NCBI GenBank assembly: GCA_029339505.1
Contig: JAQISU010000166.1
Span: 4,082,501 to 4,146,500, forward strand
Direction: 5' to 3'
DNA: 64,000 nucleotides
Source: Unio delphinus
Lineage: Eukaryota > Mollusca > Bivalvia > Unionida > Unionidae
Position numbers and translations under genes: made by a program. The notes beneath the pieces are model-generated. The model was not told the DNA's origin. It ran no database searches and saw only the letters and a list, made by a program, of their open reading frames with translations. Below, piece by piece: positions 22,290 through 34,702 of the stretch. Position 1 is the stretch's first letter, and each line of letters opens with the position of its first letter.

Positions 22290-23880
22290 GTCAGTACTTA
22301 ACAAAATTGAAAAAAACAATAGCTGATTATTTTATCATAATACCTTTTTGAAATTTTGGTGGTCAAGCATGATTTTGTTTACATGGAAAGTCAAGTAGCA
22401 TTTCATTAAACAAATAAGGTGAAATGTAAACCTTCATAATCACCTGAAATTCATGTGCCCACTAATATCTCAATCAGAACATCAAATTTCTGAATGGTGG
22501 CCATTTCTGTTCATCATTTAGATGCTCTTAAAAAGATCGCACGTGTCCAGGTGATCAAGCGCATGGTATGGAACAGGGTTGTCAGCATAACAATTACATA
22601 TCAATCAGTGTATCCCAGTTTTATTATAGTCATTTGGTCACGTGTCTGTGCAATTTTAAATTTAAACATTTTCTGTAGATTTTTTACAGAAAGTCCCTGC
22701 ATTTAAATGAACTGTTAATCAGTTTCTGCACTGCTTTATATATAAAACCATCTTTCATATTAAATGAACGTTTTAAGTCTGAATATCACAAATATATCCT
22801 CAAGACTGCAATAATCATGTTATTTGCATGAAATTATTAATTGTCCCCAACATTTCCTGTCAGGCATGGGATAAGAAGTAAAGAACCCAGCACATCCCAA
22901 TTGTCTGCTATCCCATATTCAAAATAAAAACTGCTTGTTGGAAATTTATAACACATGGTTTCCGTTAAAAGGTTTGTGCAATCTTTAAAATTGTTTGAAT
23001 TTTGGTTTACCTTGACAAATTTTTTTGAATTTGGGGTTGGCTTTTAAGAAAAGTACAGGAAAGTGTTTTAAAACTCTGTAGTCTTGGAAAAGTGCTTCAG
23101 ATTTGAAACAAATGTATTGTAATGAAATGCATCAATTTACTGCCATCAGTAGCTATTGCATAGCTTGTACTTTACCTGGAAGAAAATACAACAGCTGTAT
23201 GGTGAAAAAATTTGTCCTCTTTTTGTTAACCAGAAGATTACAGAAGACTTGATAACACCTTGGACACCTTGCATATTCTTAGCAATGTATACTGTTTCTT
23301 CGTTCTTTTCTCAGTTGACTTGCTGTTATGTCCACATTGTTTATATCAGAAAAGCTTTGCTTTTGCTTTGTGGATCTCCAAGTGAATTTACCATTTCTCA
23401 AGTGGGCATATTCTTTGTAAACACTTAGATTATATACCTGATCTGTTAATTGAAGGTCTCTGGAGAGTTGTCAGCATTTGTTCCATACATGTAGAATTTG
23501 TATGACATGGCATTAAAATTTTCTTTTTATCCACTTAAACAGGTTTTTTTTATAGAAGATTTTATATTCTTGGCTAAAATTGAGGCCATATCCGTTATCT
23601 ATATATTGAAATGTGCTATTTTTAAAGGCAGAAAATAAGCACCACATTACTTTGTACCTTCATCTAACATGCTCAGTTATTAAAATAGGTTTATCATATT
23701 TTCATTAGCAATTGTAACTACCGGTACTTATTAATTTGCTTTTGTTAAGCCTGGTTGTAGTTTTCTGTACTGAGATTGGCATTGGTTTTTTTTATTTACA
23801 TTTAAATTTGTGAATATATCCAAGTAAGGAGACTTCTCCTTGAAATTATCACATTAGCATTGACTTGCACTATCTTGTAG
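22290..23880 (+). other. Intron sequence without recognised features
   Basis: AT-rich start of the 15.2 kb intron after the GTCAGT donor. Frames of 60-90 residues on both strands show no coding signs. Confidence 0.45.
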
Positions 23881-23884
23881 TGAT

Positions 23885-24004
23885 TGGGGCCCAGAGTGGT
23901 CTAACTCTTTAACTACTAATGCTACTGTAGTGGCTGACTGCTATGCCTAGCTGCTGGGGTCACTACCGCAGCTGATTTGTGGGCTGACTCAAATCAATCA
24001 ATCA
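23885..24004 (+). mobile_element. Short SINE-like element with an (AATC)n tail
   Basis: Begins GGGGCCCAGAGTGGTCTAAC, which resembles the tRNA-like head of the main SINE family, then diverges. It ends in AATCAATCAATCAATC, directly against the LINE fragment at 24002. The shared boundary suggests the tail may instead belong to the minus-strand LINE. Confidence 0.45.
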
Positions 24005-24510
24005 ATCCTCTCTGTGCCGTCTGGTGCTTGAAGCAACAGCAAGGCAGCACCATTTCCGTCTGTCGGCAGCTATTGTAGGGGCGGTCTGATAGGTGAGGCC
24101 TCTGGTCTTAAGGTCTCTCTCCACTGTTCGTCGCCAGGTCTCTTTGGGTCTGCCACGGTTCCTTTTCCCCTGTGGGGTCCATCTCAGTGCCACCATTGGT
24201 AGTGAGTCAGGAGGCATTCTGCAGACATGGCCGAGCCATCTCCATCGCCGAGTTGAAATGATCTCAGAGATGGTGCTTGCACCCGCTCTGTGCCGAAGTT
24301 CCTCATTTGAGATCGTGTTTGGACAGAAGATCCTCATGATGCGTCGCAGGCATTTGGTTTGAAACACTTTGAGCTTGTGTTCTATGTTCGCAGTGGACTT
24401 CCTACACTCTGAGCCGTACAAAAGGACGCTCAACACGTTGCTCTTGAAGATATGGATCTTCGTGTGGACACTGAGGTTTCTTGTCCTCCATATGGGCTTT
24501 AGCATTGCGA
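24002..24510 (-). mobile_element. LINE reverse-transcriptase C-terminal fragment (RTE-like)
   Basis: A continuous 167-residue minus-strand frame carries the region downstream of the polymerase core: KIHIFKSNVLSVLLYGSEC, KLKVFQTKCLRRIMRI, the RRWRWLGHVCRMP box, then GKRNRGRPKETWRRTVERDL near the end. These motifs typify the C-terminus of endonuclease/reverse-transcriptase LINEs of the RTE and related clades. The 5' part is cut off near 24510. It is less decayed than the other LINEs here and GC-richer than the surrounding DNA, so it is probably younger. Confidence 0.9.
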
Positions 24511-24669
24511 AGGTCTGGTACCAGAGCCAAATGCTGCTGTAGCCAAATGATAACTTTTTAGCTGATGTATGGTTGGATTGTGTTAGTTATTTTCTCTCTA
24601 ATAAACTGATTATAGGCTAAAATCATGCATATATAAAAGCTATACCTTATATCTGTTTGATTATTTTAT

Positions 24670-24895
24670 CCTGCTGAAATCCAGGAATATAACACAAAAC
24701 ACTGCTTGTAAACACTAAAATGAACACAAAACACTGCTTGAAAACACCAACATTTATCCAGGAATATAACACAAAACACTGCTTGAAAACACTAACATTT
24801 ATCCAGGAATATAACAAAACACTGCTTGAAAACACTAAAATTTATCCAGGAATATAACACAAAACTGCTTGTAAACACTAAAATTTATCTGGGAG
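24670..24895. repeat. Minisatellite, about 45-bp unit
   Basis: Around five units of ATCCAGGAATATAACACAAA then ACACTGCTTG-AAACACTAA-ATTT, with small indels between units. The minus-strand frame at 24647-24835 is a product of the repeat. Confidence 0.88.
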
Positions 24896-24995
24896 TCTTT
24901 TATACTAAGTTATTTATCAAATATATACATTTAATTACTAACACTGTTACCTAGTCACTATGTTCTACTATTTCCTAAGTAATTCCTCGTGATAT

Positions 24996-25590
24996 CTATT
25001 TAAAGAAAAAATCTATTTCTTTTTTCCCCTCATCCAAAACGAAAGTTGAGCCGACGCTTTCTGTAAACTCCGTTACTTTCGGCGCACGTGGTTCTCTTGT
25101 CCACACTTCGTCGTCTTCATCATCACTTTCTGTCTCAATTTCTGACAGATTTGATAAAGAAGATATATTAATATCACTACCAATACTTCTTAATTCATGG
25201 TGGTCAATATCATCCTCAGAAAAACCAGAAAAGTCGGAATCTGAATCGCTATCGTAAGAGAACGCCATGGTTTCTACTGTCAACTACAAATGCATGTATT
25301 AACAAACACGCGGTACAAATTTGAAAAAAGGAACCGGATTTAGTAAGAACAATCATTTGTTAACTCTAATTTGATTGGTTGAATAGACTTTTACTTCCAT
25401 ATATTGACCAATACGATCGGTTGTGACAGTGACATACAGAGCGGATCTATCAGTCACTAGGGTTTAGGAAGCATATAAGGCAAGCGGATATATTCGTCAC
25501 TGGGAGTAATAGTGCTCTGTTTACAAGCGGACCTATCAGTCACTGGTGAGGCTAGGCATATTTATGCAGCGGATATACACATCAGTGGTA
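24996..25590 (-). mobile_element. piggyBac 5' part: transposase N-terminus and terminal repeats
   Basis: The minus-strand frame 24996-25283 encodes an acidic N-terminus (MAFSYDSDSDSDFSGFSEDD, ETESDDEDDEVW) followed by REPRAPKVTEFTESVGSTF. This is the arrangement seen before the DDE domain in piggyBac transposases. Upstream of it (25420-25580) lie imperfect repeats of GCGGATCTATCAGTCACT/GCGGATATATTCGTCACT and a terminal-looking GTAGTGAAAGAGCTAAAG resembling the piggyBac end near 45430. The rest of the transposase is absent. A SINE abuts the outer end. Confidence 0.75.
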
Positions 25591-25790
25591 GTGAAAGAGC
25601 TAAAGCGCTCACTGTTAAAACTCATTGCCTTCTCACCTCTGTCATCGGTGGTTTGAGTCTTAGGTTCAGCCAATGTGGGTATGTGAGAATGCTTGCCTGT
25701 AGCCTCTTGTGCGTTGGTGGGTTCTTCCTCCCATTTATACTGGCCACCATGCATATCCCATCTTGTCTTGAAAATGGTGCTGAACAAAAC
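25591..25790 (+). mobile_element. Diverged tRNA-derived SINE (main family)
   Basis: Matches the main SINE family through TAAAGCGCTC, CTCACCTCTGTC, TTCAGCCAATGTGGGTATGTGA, GGTTCTTCCTCC and TACTGGCCACCATG, with many substitutions. The head is incomplete where it meets the piggyBac end. Confidence 0.8.
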
Positions 25791-25924
25791 AGCATTTGCT
25801 CAGGAAAAAAATTCTTCTAGACACAGGTCCAGGACTGGTGACTTAAACCGAATTTTTAAACCCATTTTATCCTGTTAACCAATTTCAACTGCAGTTCCAG
25901 ATTACTGAGAAGCAATTCTAAATA

Positions 25925-26590
25925 TATTGTGGTAAAACGGAGCATCGTACATCAATCAGCAGAATAAATTGTGATGAGCTTCACCATGTTTACTACAAAT
26001 GTAAAACAATGTATCTGTGAAAAGGTAATAAAATTTGCAACAGTGATATATGTTCTGTTATCATTTATCAATGCATGTTTACAACTGTCTTTTGAAATAT
26101 TATTTGAAGAAACTTAACATGATGTTTTGTGAATAAAATAAAAGATCATTATTTTTCTAGAATTTTGTTCAAATTTAAATTTCAAGCATTGTTAGTTTAA
26201 ATGTTATGTTAATGTTACTAAAATTGGACAACAAAACACCTGGAACAATTTATTTCTTACTCTTGAACATGTACATAAGCGTGCAGTTTCTTAAGAAAAC
26301 GTGTTACAAATTAATCTTACTAATCTTCAGTATGATAATTAATCGGAACAACTTTTGTCCAAATTTTGAAGTCGACGTCATCATTTTGTCAGTAATAACT
26401 AGATTCTATCAGTTAAAATTGTGGCTGCTATCAAGGTGAAAAATCAGTGACCCACTCTTTTGAAAATCCTTCAAAGTCACCTTCATTCTCCAAATCAGTG
26501 TCGAAAAATGCATAATCTCTTTCATCAACTTGATTGAATTCTAACCCATCATTCAACACACTTATCAGTAACACTGTTACTGTGCCCTAG
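25925..26590 (-). mobile_element. Dispersed repeat with a transposase-like acidic N-terminus (copy 2)
   Basis: Second copy of the sequence at 6905-7642, in the same orientation. Shared blocks include TGTGGTAAAAC, CTTCACCATGTTTACTA, AATAAAATTTGCAACA and TCTTTCATCAACTT. On the minus strand near 26560-26440 it reads LNDGLEFNQVDERD and GDFEGFSKEWV. Confidence 0.5.
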
Positions 26591-26854
26591 CAACACTAAG
26601 CTGTGTCAAGCTGTTTTGTCCCAGAGTGTTTTACCTGTTTGGAAAATTTTGTAAACATCATGCACATGCATTCACACTTACCTTAATTTCTCTTGTATCC
26701 AATAGTAATCCATGATGTATATTTTTCCCTATTTGGCCAAGTCTTTCACAATTTATTTATGTACTATTACAAAATTATGTGCAACATTGACATCAGCTCT
26801 TAACTGCATTAAAATAAACCAGGAAATTTAAAAATGTGATTTGGTTTGAAACTA

Positions 26855-28390
26855 CAGTTAAACCCGGTTATGTCGCCGGCCTAGGGGTTTGCCAAAAAGC
26901 GTCGAGATAAACGAAAACCAATATGGCGGCAATATATTAACATGTGCTTGAAATTTCTTTATATACATGATGTGCGTTAACAAATGAGAATGTAATGCAC
27001 GTGTTTTGGAGGTTTTTTTTACACAACAGCGTTGCCACGATTTGTTTGATGAAGTGATCGGCATGCTATAAAAATGTACATACATGTTTGCTAACAACAA
27101 AAGGCATATGTGCACCAACTAACAGCAGAGATATACCAGTATACAGTACAAACCACCGTCGATTCTCGATACAAACCTTTATTATAGTCTCCAACATTGG
27201 AAACACAAAGATCGCTCACAAAATCACAAAAAACGTGCGGGGTGTAGTTCGTTTTTACAAAAAGCTACAATATTATTTATGCTGTCTAAAACAGTTTCAT
27301 CTCCTACAAAAGAACCATACTGTCGAATTTTCTGTAGCATTTCTACCACCTCACCAGCTGAGGGAATTTGTTCCAAATCTTCGTCCGCATCTTCTTCATC
27401 TTCTTTTGTCATTGCCGCATGCAGATGTGCTTGCCTGTGCTGACTGCACACTTGATACAATGTCTTCATCGGTGATCACGCCATCAGTAACGACGTCTCT
27501 GTCGATTTCTATGTAATCTCGGAATTCATGGACAGTGATGGCTAACCGTGTTCTTGCAAAATAGGATCTCCATTCCCACGAAAGAAACTTGCACGCGTCA
27601 ACACCTGGCAATATTGGACCGTATATATAACTGTAGCATAAGTTAACACCCAATATAGGGATTCTTTCACTCCTGTATTTTGAGAAATAAATAATTATTT
27701 TTAATTATGCAAAACTTGTTTATTTGTTGTTTGCTATTTCTTTTTGCGGAGTTTAAGTCTCTTTAACCATAACACGGGATTGATGGCAAAAGGAAAAGAT
27801 CAATGAGTAAAATGCACAAATATAATTTACACTGCCTGGATTTATGTTTGGTGACATACTCCTTCTTCAAAATATCACAGCCGGTTGTAAATTAATTGAC
27901 GAACTTTGCCTTGATACATACATCATAGAACATCTGTTTTAACTTTTTATCATATCTCAGCCAACAAACAGAAGGATTAGTCATTCCATTAATTTTATCT
28001 GTTCTATTCGCGTCTTCAGAAGTCGGCCAGTTGTAGGTATAGTACGGTAGCATGATTGTCACAGCATACAGTACTCAGCCCAGATGTCAGCATAAGCAGA
28101 TTATGATGTAACAATGCACTGCTAAGATGGGGTTGTCGATACAAAGGATCATTTGTGTACTGATTGATTCCAAAGCCGGCGATTGGTCATGGGGATCGAG
28201 ATAACTGACGTTAAATGGCAAATTTGGCTCTCTTTTGTGCTCGAGATATTAGGGTTCGGCGACATAAAAGAATCGACATAACCGATGAGAAAATGCTAAG
28301 ACAAAGAGAGAATATGGCGGTTCCACTTCAAAAACGTGAACTTAATAGGGTTGGCGAGTTAACCGAGGTCGAGATAAGTGGGTTCGACTG
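26855..28390 (-). mobile_element. pogo/Tigger-like DNA transposon, internally decayed
   Basis: Ends CAGTTAAACCCGGTTATG and (right end reversed) CAGTCGAACCCACTTATC, each bounded by a TA dinucleotide (26853-26854, 28391-28392), the target of Tc1/mariner-pogo elements. Two overlapping minus-strand frames (27396-27653 and 27224-27469) hold the transposase C-terminal region: an EFRDYIEIDRDVVTDGVITD stretch, then ADEDLEQIPSAGEVVEML and FVGDETVLDSI. Such acidic tails follow the DDE domain of Tigger/jerky-type proteins. The N-terminal DNA-binding and catalytic parts are missing in this 1.5 kb copy. Some other open frames here are shadows. Confidence 0.82.
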
Positions 28391-28439
28391 TATTTGTACA
28401 TAAATTTGCTTGACATTGTTCACATCCATTTATTGATTC

Positions 28440-31005
28440 AGATTCAACTTTGATCAATTAACACATTTTACAGGTTTTTTTCTTCTTTGGCATGACCAGT
28501 GGCCGATGTTGACCATGCTGAATCGGGGGATGAACTTCTACTTCACTTTTCCTTTTACCTACAAATCCTCCAAGTAGTTGATGTGCAAGACTCATTCTAA
28601 ACTCCATCTGGGTTCGAGCTCTTTTCTTGTTGTTTTTGGTGACAGCACTATCAGCAAATATAAATTTTAGGGCCTAACCGAGTAGATAATTTTCGCAGAG
28701 TACTGAATCCGAGTATTTGGATGTACTATTTGCCAGATCCGGACACGAACCGACTAGTAGGTGCGACTCCGGAGAGTATCGTTTGTTTCATTATCGTATG
28801 CGAAGCTTAAACTTTTTGTGTACCGTATAACGTATATATCGCCTATAAGATGAAATTTATTATTAACTAAATTATTTATTGAATTATTTTACTTGTTACC
28901 ATTTGTACGCGTATTATGTGCTGAGGAGAATACTTCCGAATAGTACCAAAAAACCGGATATTCGGCCGAAGCGAATGTCCGAGGCAATTTTCGGTTACTT
29001 TCTAACGAATTTACTACTGAAATGTCAAAAAGGAAAGAACCAAATGCTTCCACCATTTCAGGGACTTTCTGACTACTGTATGTAGCTTGCATTTGATCTG
29101 CATGATCTTCTCCATTCATATACATGTTGTACAGTTTGACTGGGAGTTGACATGGAATGTCCTTGATGGAATCATTTTTATGCTTCTGGCTAACAGATGT
29201 GGCCTCACTGTCACAGTTGGTACAAAGCAAAGTGATATTTTTCTTGTCATGCCAAACTATAACCCTCATGTTTCCTGTCTGTCTAATTATACCTTGGCCC
29301 TGCTCTTTCAGCTTCACTTTGTGCAATCCAGACCTTTTTTCTATTTGAACAAACTGTTCAACAGCCATATGTACCTGAAGGTGAATATATAGGTCTGGGA
29401 ATGGAAAAATACTGTCGGTGTAGACTTGGTGTCCATGATGAAACATTTTCCATCAAATCAACAACAACATTTTTCCCAAGATTCATTTCTAGATTGTTGT
29501 CAGTCCTTCCTGTATACACTTAAAAGTCCCCAACATATTCATTGTGAGGATCCGCTCGAACCATACTTTGATGCCTCATTTGGTCGGCTTTAAAGGCACA
29601 TGCTGCTAAAAGCCCAGTCGTCATGCAAATCCAATCATTGCTTCATTGCTTCATCAATGGATTCCTCACAATGTGTGTTGTATTCTTTAATGCATGTTTG
29701 GTGAATATGCTCTAATATTTGGTCTAACATGGCCAGTTTATCGTGACCAGGTGTCCATCAAGGTGTGTTGTTGCTGGTGTCTGTAACATGAAAATATTTG
29801 TGTAGATTTTCAAATCTTGCAGGGCTAAATTTTATTGCAAGGCAGGAAGGATGAAAAAGTTTGTCCTGATATCAGTACATATCTTGGGCTGGTGCTGAAA
29901 GGATGCCCATACCAATATGAGCCCCATTTTACCAATATGAGCCCCAATCAGCTTTTATCTCATCTAATGTTGGATACCACGTTTTGTTCGGTGATACCAA
30001 TATACATTTTTTGGCATATGCATTAGTTTTGTTTCAATGTCTGTGTACTGCTCCTCCGGAAATATAATAACAGAAAAAATCAATTTCTCTTTTTTTTTAT
30101 ATGTCAATATTTGTTGTGGGTCCCGGATTTGGTTCCCTAAAATGATTTATTTGGACAGGCCAAAGATGATCACTCCAATCTGCTAGATCTGCGGAAACTC
30201 TATCATTATCGCTATCAGCATCCTCTTCTTATGATGATTCAATATTGGAAACTTCAGTGTCCGATTTAACATATCTTTCCTCTGCTTCCACAATATTTTC
30301 TAGATCAAACCTGTGAAACTCGTCATTTTCGCTCTCATCGCCATACTAGAAATAACTCGCGCATTCACCATCACTTACGATTTTTCAAGAACAGAACACG
30401 TGTAGTGAAACTGCTCTCAATTAGTAACCCTTGGTTTCAGAACAATTAAAATTTGCACGAAGGAAATTAAATCATTTCTGATTGGAAAAGCCCCATTTGT
30501 AACCAGTCATAGACGTTTTATCTACCACACATTCAAATCGAGCATCAACAGGATCAGACATTGAATCCAGTTGAGAAACTTAAAGCTATGACGGGATCGA
30601 CCATTTAATGCAGAATCTGGATTGTGAGCATCGATGGAATCAGAGCTGAAAGAGTTAATATTAACATCAAAATCATCCATGTTTATATCTGAATTGCCAT
30701 CGACCATTTTATTGATCGATTTTCAAACCAACAATTTCTTTTCCTACAATTTAAAAAAAAATTTAACTGCACATGCATGCTTTAAACATTTCTTGTGTTG
30801 GTGAAGTAGTACACAAATATTTGATTTAGAAAACGTATTTTTAGAGACACTACACAGATACGTATTATAGTACAGACTAGTTATATTCAGGATAAAACGG
30901 GATACCACGAGCACGTGTATTCAGGATAGAATGAGGCATTACAACCATAGTCATATTCAGGATTAAATGTGTTATTATTGTCACACAACGTTGCAATAGC
31001 TACAA
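28440..31005 (-). pseudogene. Decayed full-length piggyBac transposase (PGBD4-like)
   Basis: Minus-strand pieces appear in the correct domain order. An acidic N-terminus lies at 30707-30340 (MDDFDVNINSFSSDSI; NDEFHRFDLENIVEAEER). Then HFREPNPGPTT (about 30135), GILSAPAQDMY (29895), and RFENLHKYFHVTDTSNNTP with LAMLDQILEHIHQTCIKEY (29820-29660). The second catalytic region follows (EESIDEAM, 29670; RADPHNEYVGDF, 29545), then HHGHQVYTDSIFPFPDLY (29446 onward), VIVWHDKKNITLL, YNMYMNGEDHADQM, and finally QMEFRMSLAHQLLGGF (28620). Stops and frameshifts are frequent, and a hAT MITE interrupts the C-terminus. Three TATTCAGGAT-type repeats at 30880-30965 suggest the 5' terminal region. Exact ends are uncertain. 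Confidence 0.9.
28668..29004. mobile_element. hAT-type MITE inserted in the piggyBac pseudogene
   Basis: Ends TAGGGCCTAACCGAG and (right end reversed) TAGAAAGTAACCGAA are similar inverted termini. The flanks ATAAATTT (28660-28667) and ACGAATTT (29005-29012) match at six of eight positions. On either side the transposase sequence resumes in order. The last 30 or so residues of the 185-residue minus-strand frame 28889-29446 are this MITE, not transposase. Confidence 0.75.
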
Positions 31006-31009
31006 TTAA

Positions 31010-32036
31010 AATATAAATTCATTATGTTCAAAAAGGGGTTTGAAGGCAATGCAGTCATTAGTGTCGTCAATATGCTCACTAGGGACTAGATTGTCATGGT
31101 GTTCAAATTTGTTCTGCGGATTCTCTAAGTGAATCGTTGTCAGGACCAAATTTTATTTTGCAGCATGTACAAAGAATTAATAACCTAAAAAAAAAACCTC
31201 CATCTGTTTTTATTTTAGTTTCACAAAGTAAAACTCTGATAACCAAGAGGTCTGAAGTTTATTTTAATTGGCTTTGCTAATAACTACTTCTTTCCACAAT
31301 GGGCTTAAAAAAATCTCATTTTATTATCTTTAGAAAAGCCTGGGAACCATGTAATGCACTAACTCTGAAGTTTTTAACCTTGAAAATTAAAATATTGCTT
31401 AAATGCAAGGACACAAAAATACAGAGCTTAATCAACTGCATGTACTCATAAACAGTGATGTTGTTTAACTTTAAGAATGTTCACTCTAACATTGCAATGA
31501 AAAGATTTAACAACATGTTTGAAACAACCCATTTAACATTCACATAGGAGCAAATACACTTGTCTCCATACCATATTGTTCATTCTAATTTGTTTTGGTG
31601 CTGATAAATCATTAACATGACTATTCATAGACATCACACTGAAGTTGATATATGAATGAACTATACCCTTCTTTCCATTTGAATCAAAACAGCTAACATT
31701 CTAATTTCTAGTGCAACTGTTTTTACCTCGAGGGGTTTTCTAAATGTAACAACTCAATTTCTAGTTTTGTTACAACAATTCATTGATGTCTTCATAGGTG
31801 TAGTAATGCCAGAAATGGGTTAAATAGTAGTGGCTTCTTTGTTTTCTTTCCTGTATTTTACAAAAATAAAAAATAACCAAAAAAATCATGTGACAACACA
31901 TTTATCATTTTGTGAAAAAGGCATTTCGTCCACTCAACAAAAGAAAGTTTCATCAGCATATAGTTAGCAACATCCAAATAAATCATTACCAAACATTAGC
32001 ATGTCATCGCATCAACAATTATTTTAGAAAGTCTGT
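31010..32036 (+). other. Intron sequence without recognised features
   Basis: AT-rich. A short match (AATTTCTAG-TTTGTTACAACAATTC near 31755) also occurs near 2190. Nothing else was recognised. Confidence 0.4.
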
Positions 32037-32050
32037 TCTTCTTTATGTGG

Positions 32051-32294
32051 GGCCCCTGCATGGCTGAGTGGTCTAACGCATTGTCCATTACGGATCACTG
32101 CCATCTCACTTCTGTCTGCATGGTTTCCAGTCCAAGATTCGGCTAATGTAGTTATGTTAGAAAGCTTGCCAGTAGCTTCTCATGGGTCGGTGGTTTTTTC
32201 CGTGGGTTTTCCGGTTTCTTCCTCCACCATTAATACTGGCTGCCATGTATTGTGCTTAAAAATGGCGTTAATCCATAAAAAAAACAAAAAAAAA
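32051..32294 (+). mobile_element. tRNA-derived SINE, complete, with target duplication
   Basis: Head GGCCCCTGCATGGCTGAGTG with a tRNA-like box A, box B-like GTTTCCAGTCC, the shared body (GCTTGCCAGTAGCTTCTCAT, TTCTTCCTCCACCATTAATA) and an A-rich tail. It is flanked by a perfect 14-bp repeat TCTTCTTTATGTGG (32037-32050 and 32295-32308). Confidence 0.94.
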
Positions 32295-32309
32295 ATCTTC
32301 TTTATGTGG

Positions 32310-34667
32310 AATAAATGTTGTAACCGATAAGGAGGTTATTCAGCAACAGTGGGAATATGGAGCAGATAGAGAATTCTATATGTACCAAGATTGAAATTAC
32401 ATTTTTGAAGTTTTGCAATGTTCATGACAACAGTACCCGCTAGCATATCACGCTAACTCCAAGAATAAGAACTATTAATGTATATTGAGTTGAAACAAGT
32501 CCTTTTTTTTATAACAAGAAAATACTTTTAATAATTAATCCTACTTTAAAATGAAGATATTATATAAATGAAGATATTAAGTGCTTTAAAGTATATAGCT
32601 TTTTTGCTATGTACATTATATATACTTTGCAAAATATTTTGTCTCCCTCTTGAAAGGTCACATGTCTTACAAGGCCAAATTCGCAGGATAGAAGGTGAGT
32701 CAGATAGACAAAAGATAATAAAAAATAAAAATGGTCACAATTTGTTCGTATTGTCCTAGCTTGTGATTTTCAGAATATGATCTAAGATTCGGAAGTCTGC
32801 TGCATATCTTGTTTACTTATTTGGCATTGCAACCAAAGTTGGGCATAAATTACAGCTGTATGCCTAATGGCTGCTTTCTACACAACATACTTACATCTCT
32901 CTGCAAATGTACCTGTAAAATTTCAATGAGCGATCATGCAACAACAGATATAAACAATAGGACACGGTTACATGCAGCATACATTCGTGATGGACGATTT
33001 TAAGATTTCGTGTGAATGCATCATGTTTTGAAATTATTCCAGAATTCAATTTTGTCTGCCAGTGACAGTTTCAGGTATGCAGAAAAGATTGTGACTATTC
33101 TACTTTGTCTTGACTTTTATCCTTCCATTGTATTTTGTTCTTCATATGATGATTTGTAACTGTCATACAAGCAGACTCCAGAACTTGAACTTGTAGTGTA
33201 GTTGGAGTTAAGAATTTTATGACTGTTGAACCTAGTGTATATTGTTTGATATGTAATCTATAGGATGTTTTATGTTCTTCATAAAAAGATCTGAATTTGT
33301 TTTTCTTAGAAATAAAGTGTTGTTTTTCTCCTTAGATTTGTTTATTTTAAAATATATTTATTCTCAATCACAAACTCTGTTGCACAAATGTTAAGAAGCC
33401 TTTTGTTGGGAAATTACGATTTCCCCACTAATCCTTTAAATGACCATTGATAAATATACCTAAAGCGCACTGGGCATAAGGGTCCTTGAAAAAATTGGAA
33501 AAGTTCCAGAAAAGTCCTTGTTGTCACACTAAAGGTGCATGAATCCTGTACAGTCCCCACCATCAGTATAATTACAGCTATGTAAAGCTATGTTCACCAC
33601 AGTTAAATCAGCAAGTATAGAGATCAGAAGTCTCATAGAAAATTGGAACGGCATACAAACATTGAGGAATGAATATAGAAGGTGTATGTACGAGTGCAGA
33701 TGTATCAGATTAATGTACATGATAAGAATGTGCAAACATAGTTGATTATTCTTTTTATATAGAATAAAATATGCAATTCTGATTGTTTTGTTTACTTTAA
33801 ATATTCTAATTGAACGGAGATGCCATTTTAATATTTACGGATGGGGTGGGTGATGCTTTATGGGCTTGTTAATTTTCGTATATTGGCTACAGCAATATTA
33901 CAGCACATGCAAATTCTGGGAGAGAGGGTTTGCCCTCCGCCCTCCCCAAATGATGTCCCTGTAATTAGTCTTACCAGTTCATGCTCATTTAATTATATAG
34001 TGGTTGAAATTAATTTTTTGTCCTTAACTGTTTGAATTTTTTGATGAAATATTTATGAATCATGTTATCTGGCCTATATGATAACCATATTCAAGAGGAA
34101 TATAATTTTCTGCTCTCTACCTTGTGGTCCAGGGGAAAATTTACACAAATTTAATTTACAATGACAATTTTTAAATCTTGGTCAATTAAGCTTTCTTCAT
34201 ATCAGTAATATCCGGGAGGCACATTTATAATGGATTTAGATTGTAATCCTTGGCTAACAGTTCCAAACAATTTGTGGTAGGTTAGCATCTGGAAAAAGGG
34301 TTTTATTTAATAAAAGCAGGAAGCAAGATCTCTTACTGTCTGGGCTTAGTAATCTAGGCGTATCCTTGTTATTTCCAGTAATGAAACAGTGTTTATGGAC
34401 CATTCAGTCTCCCCCTTTTACTATGTGTATATTTAATAGATACTGGTATTATGTTATGATCCTTTAGGCAATTTCCAGTGGTGGTTGGGGGTGGGGGTAA
34501 AATGTTGGAAGTAACTATGGGCATAAAATGTCCTAACTAAAATTAGTTCAAGTTCAATGTTGAAAAGAACTTGTACTATATAAATTAGAAATCTCCATTC
34601 TGTTGACATTATTAAATTAAAAGCAGTCTTTTGTGCATCTTTTTCCAATGTGTCATTGTAAACCCAG

Positions 34668-34702
<35 letters not shown>

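Noticed and set aside
32051..32110. Genuine tRNA genes in the SINE heads
   Set aside because: The heads cannot fold into complete cloverleafs, lack an acceptor stem and continue into a conserved SINE body.
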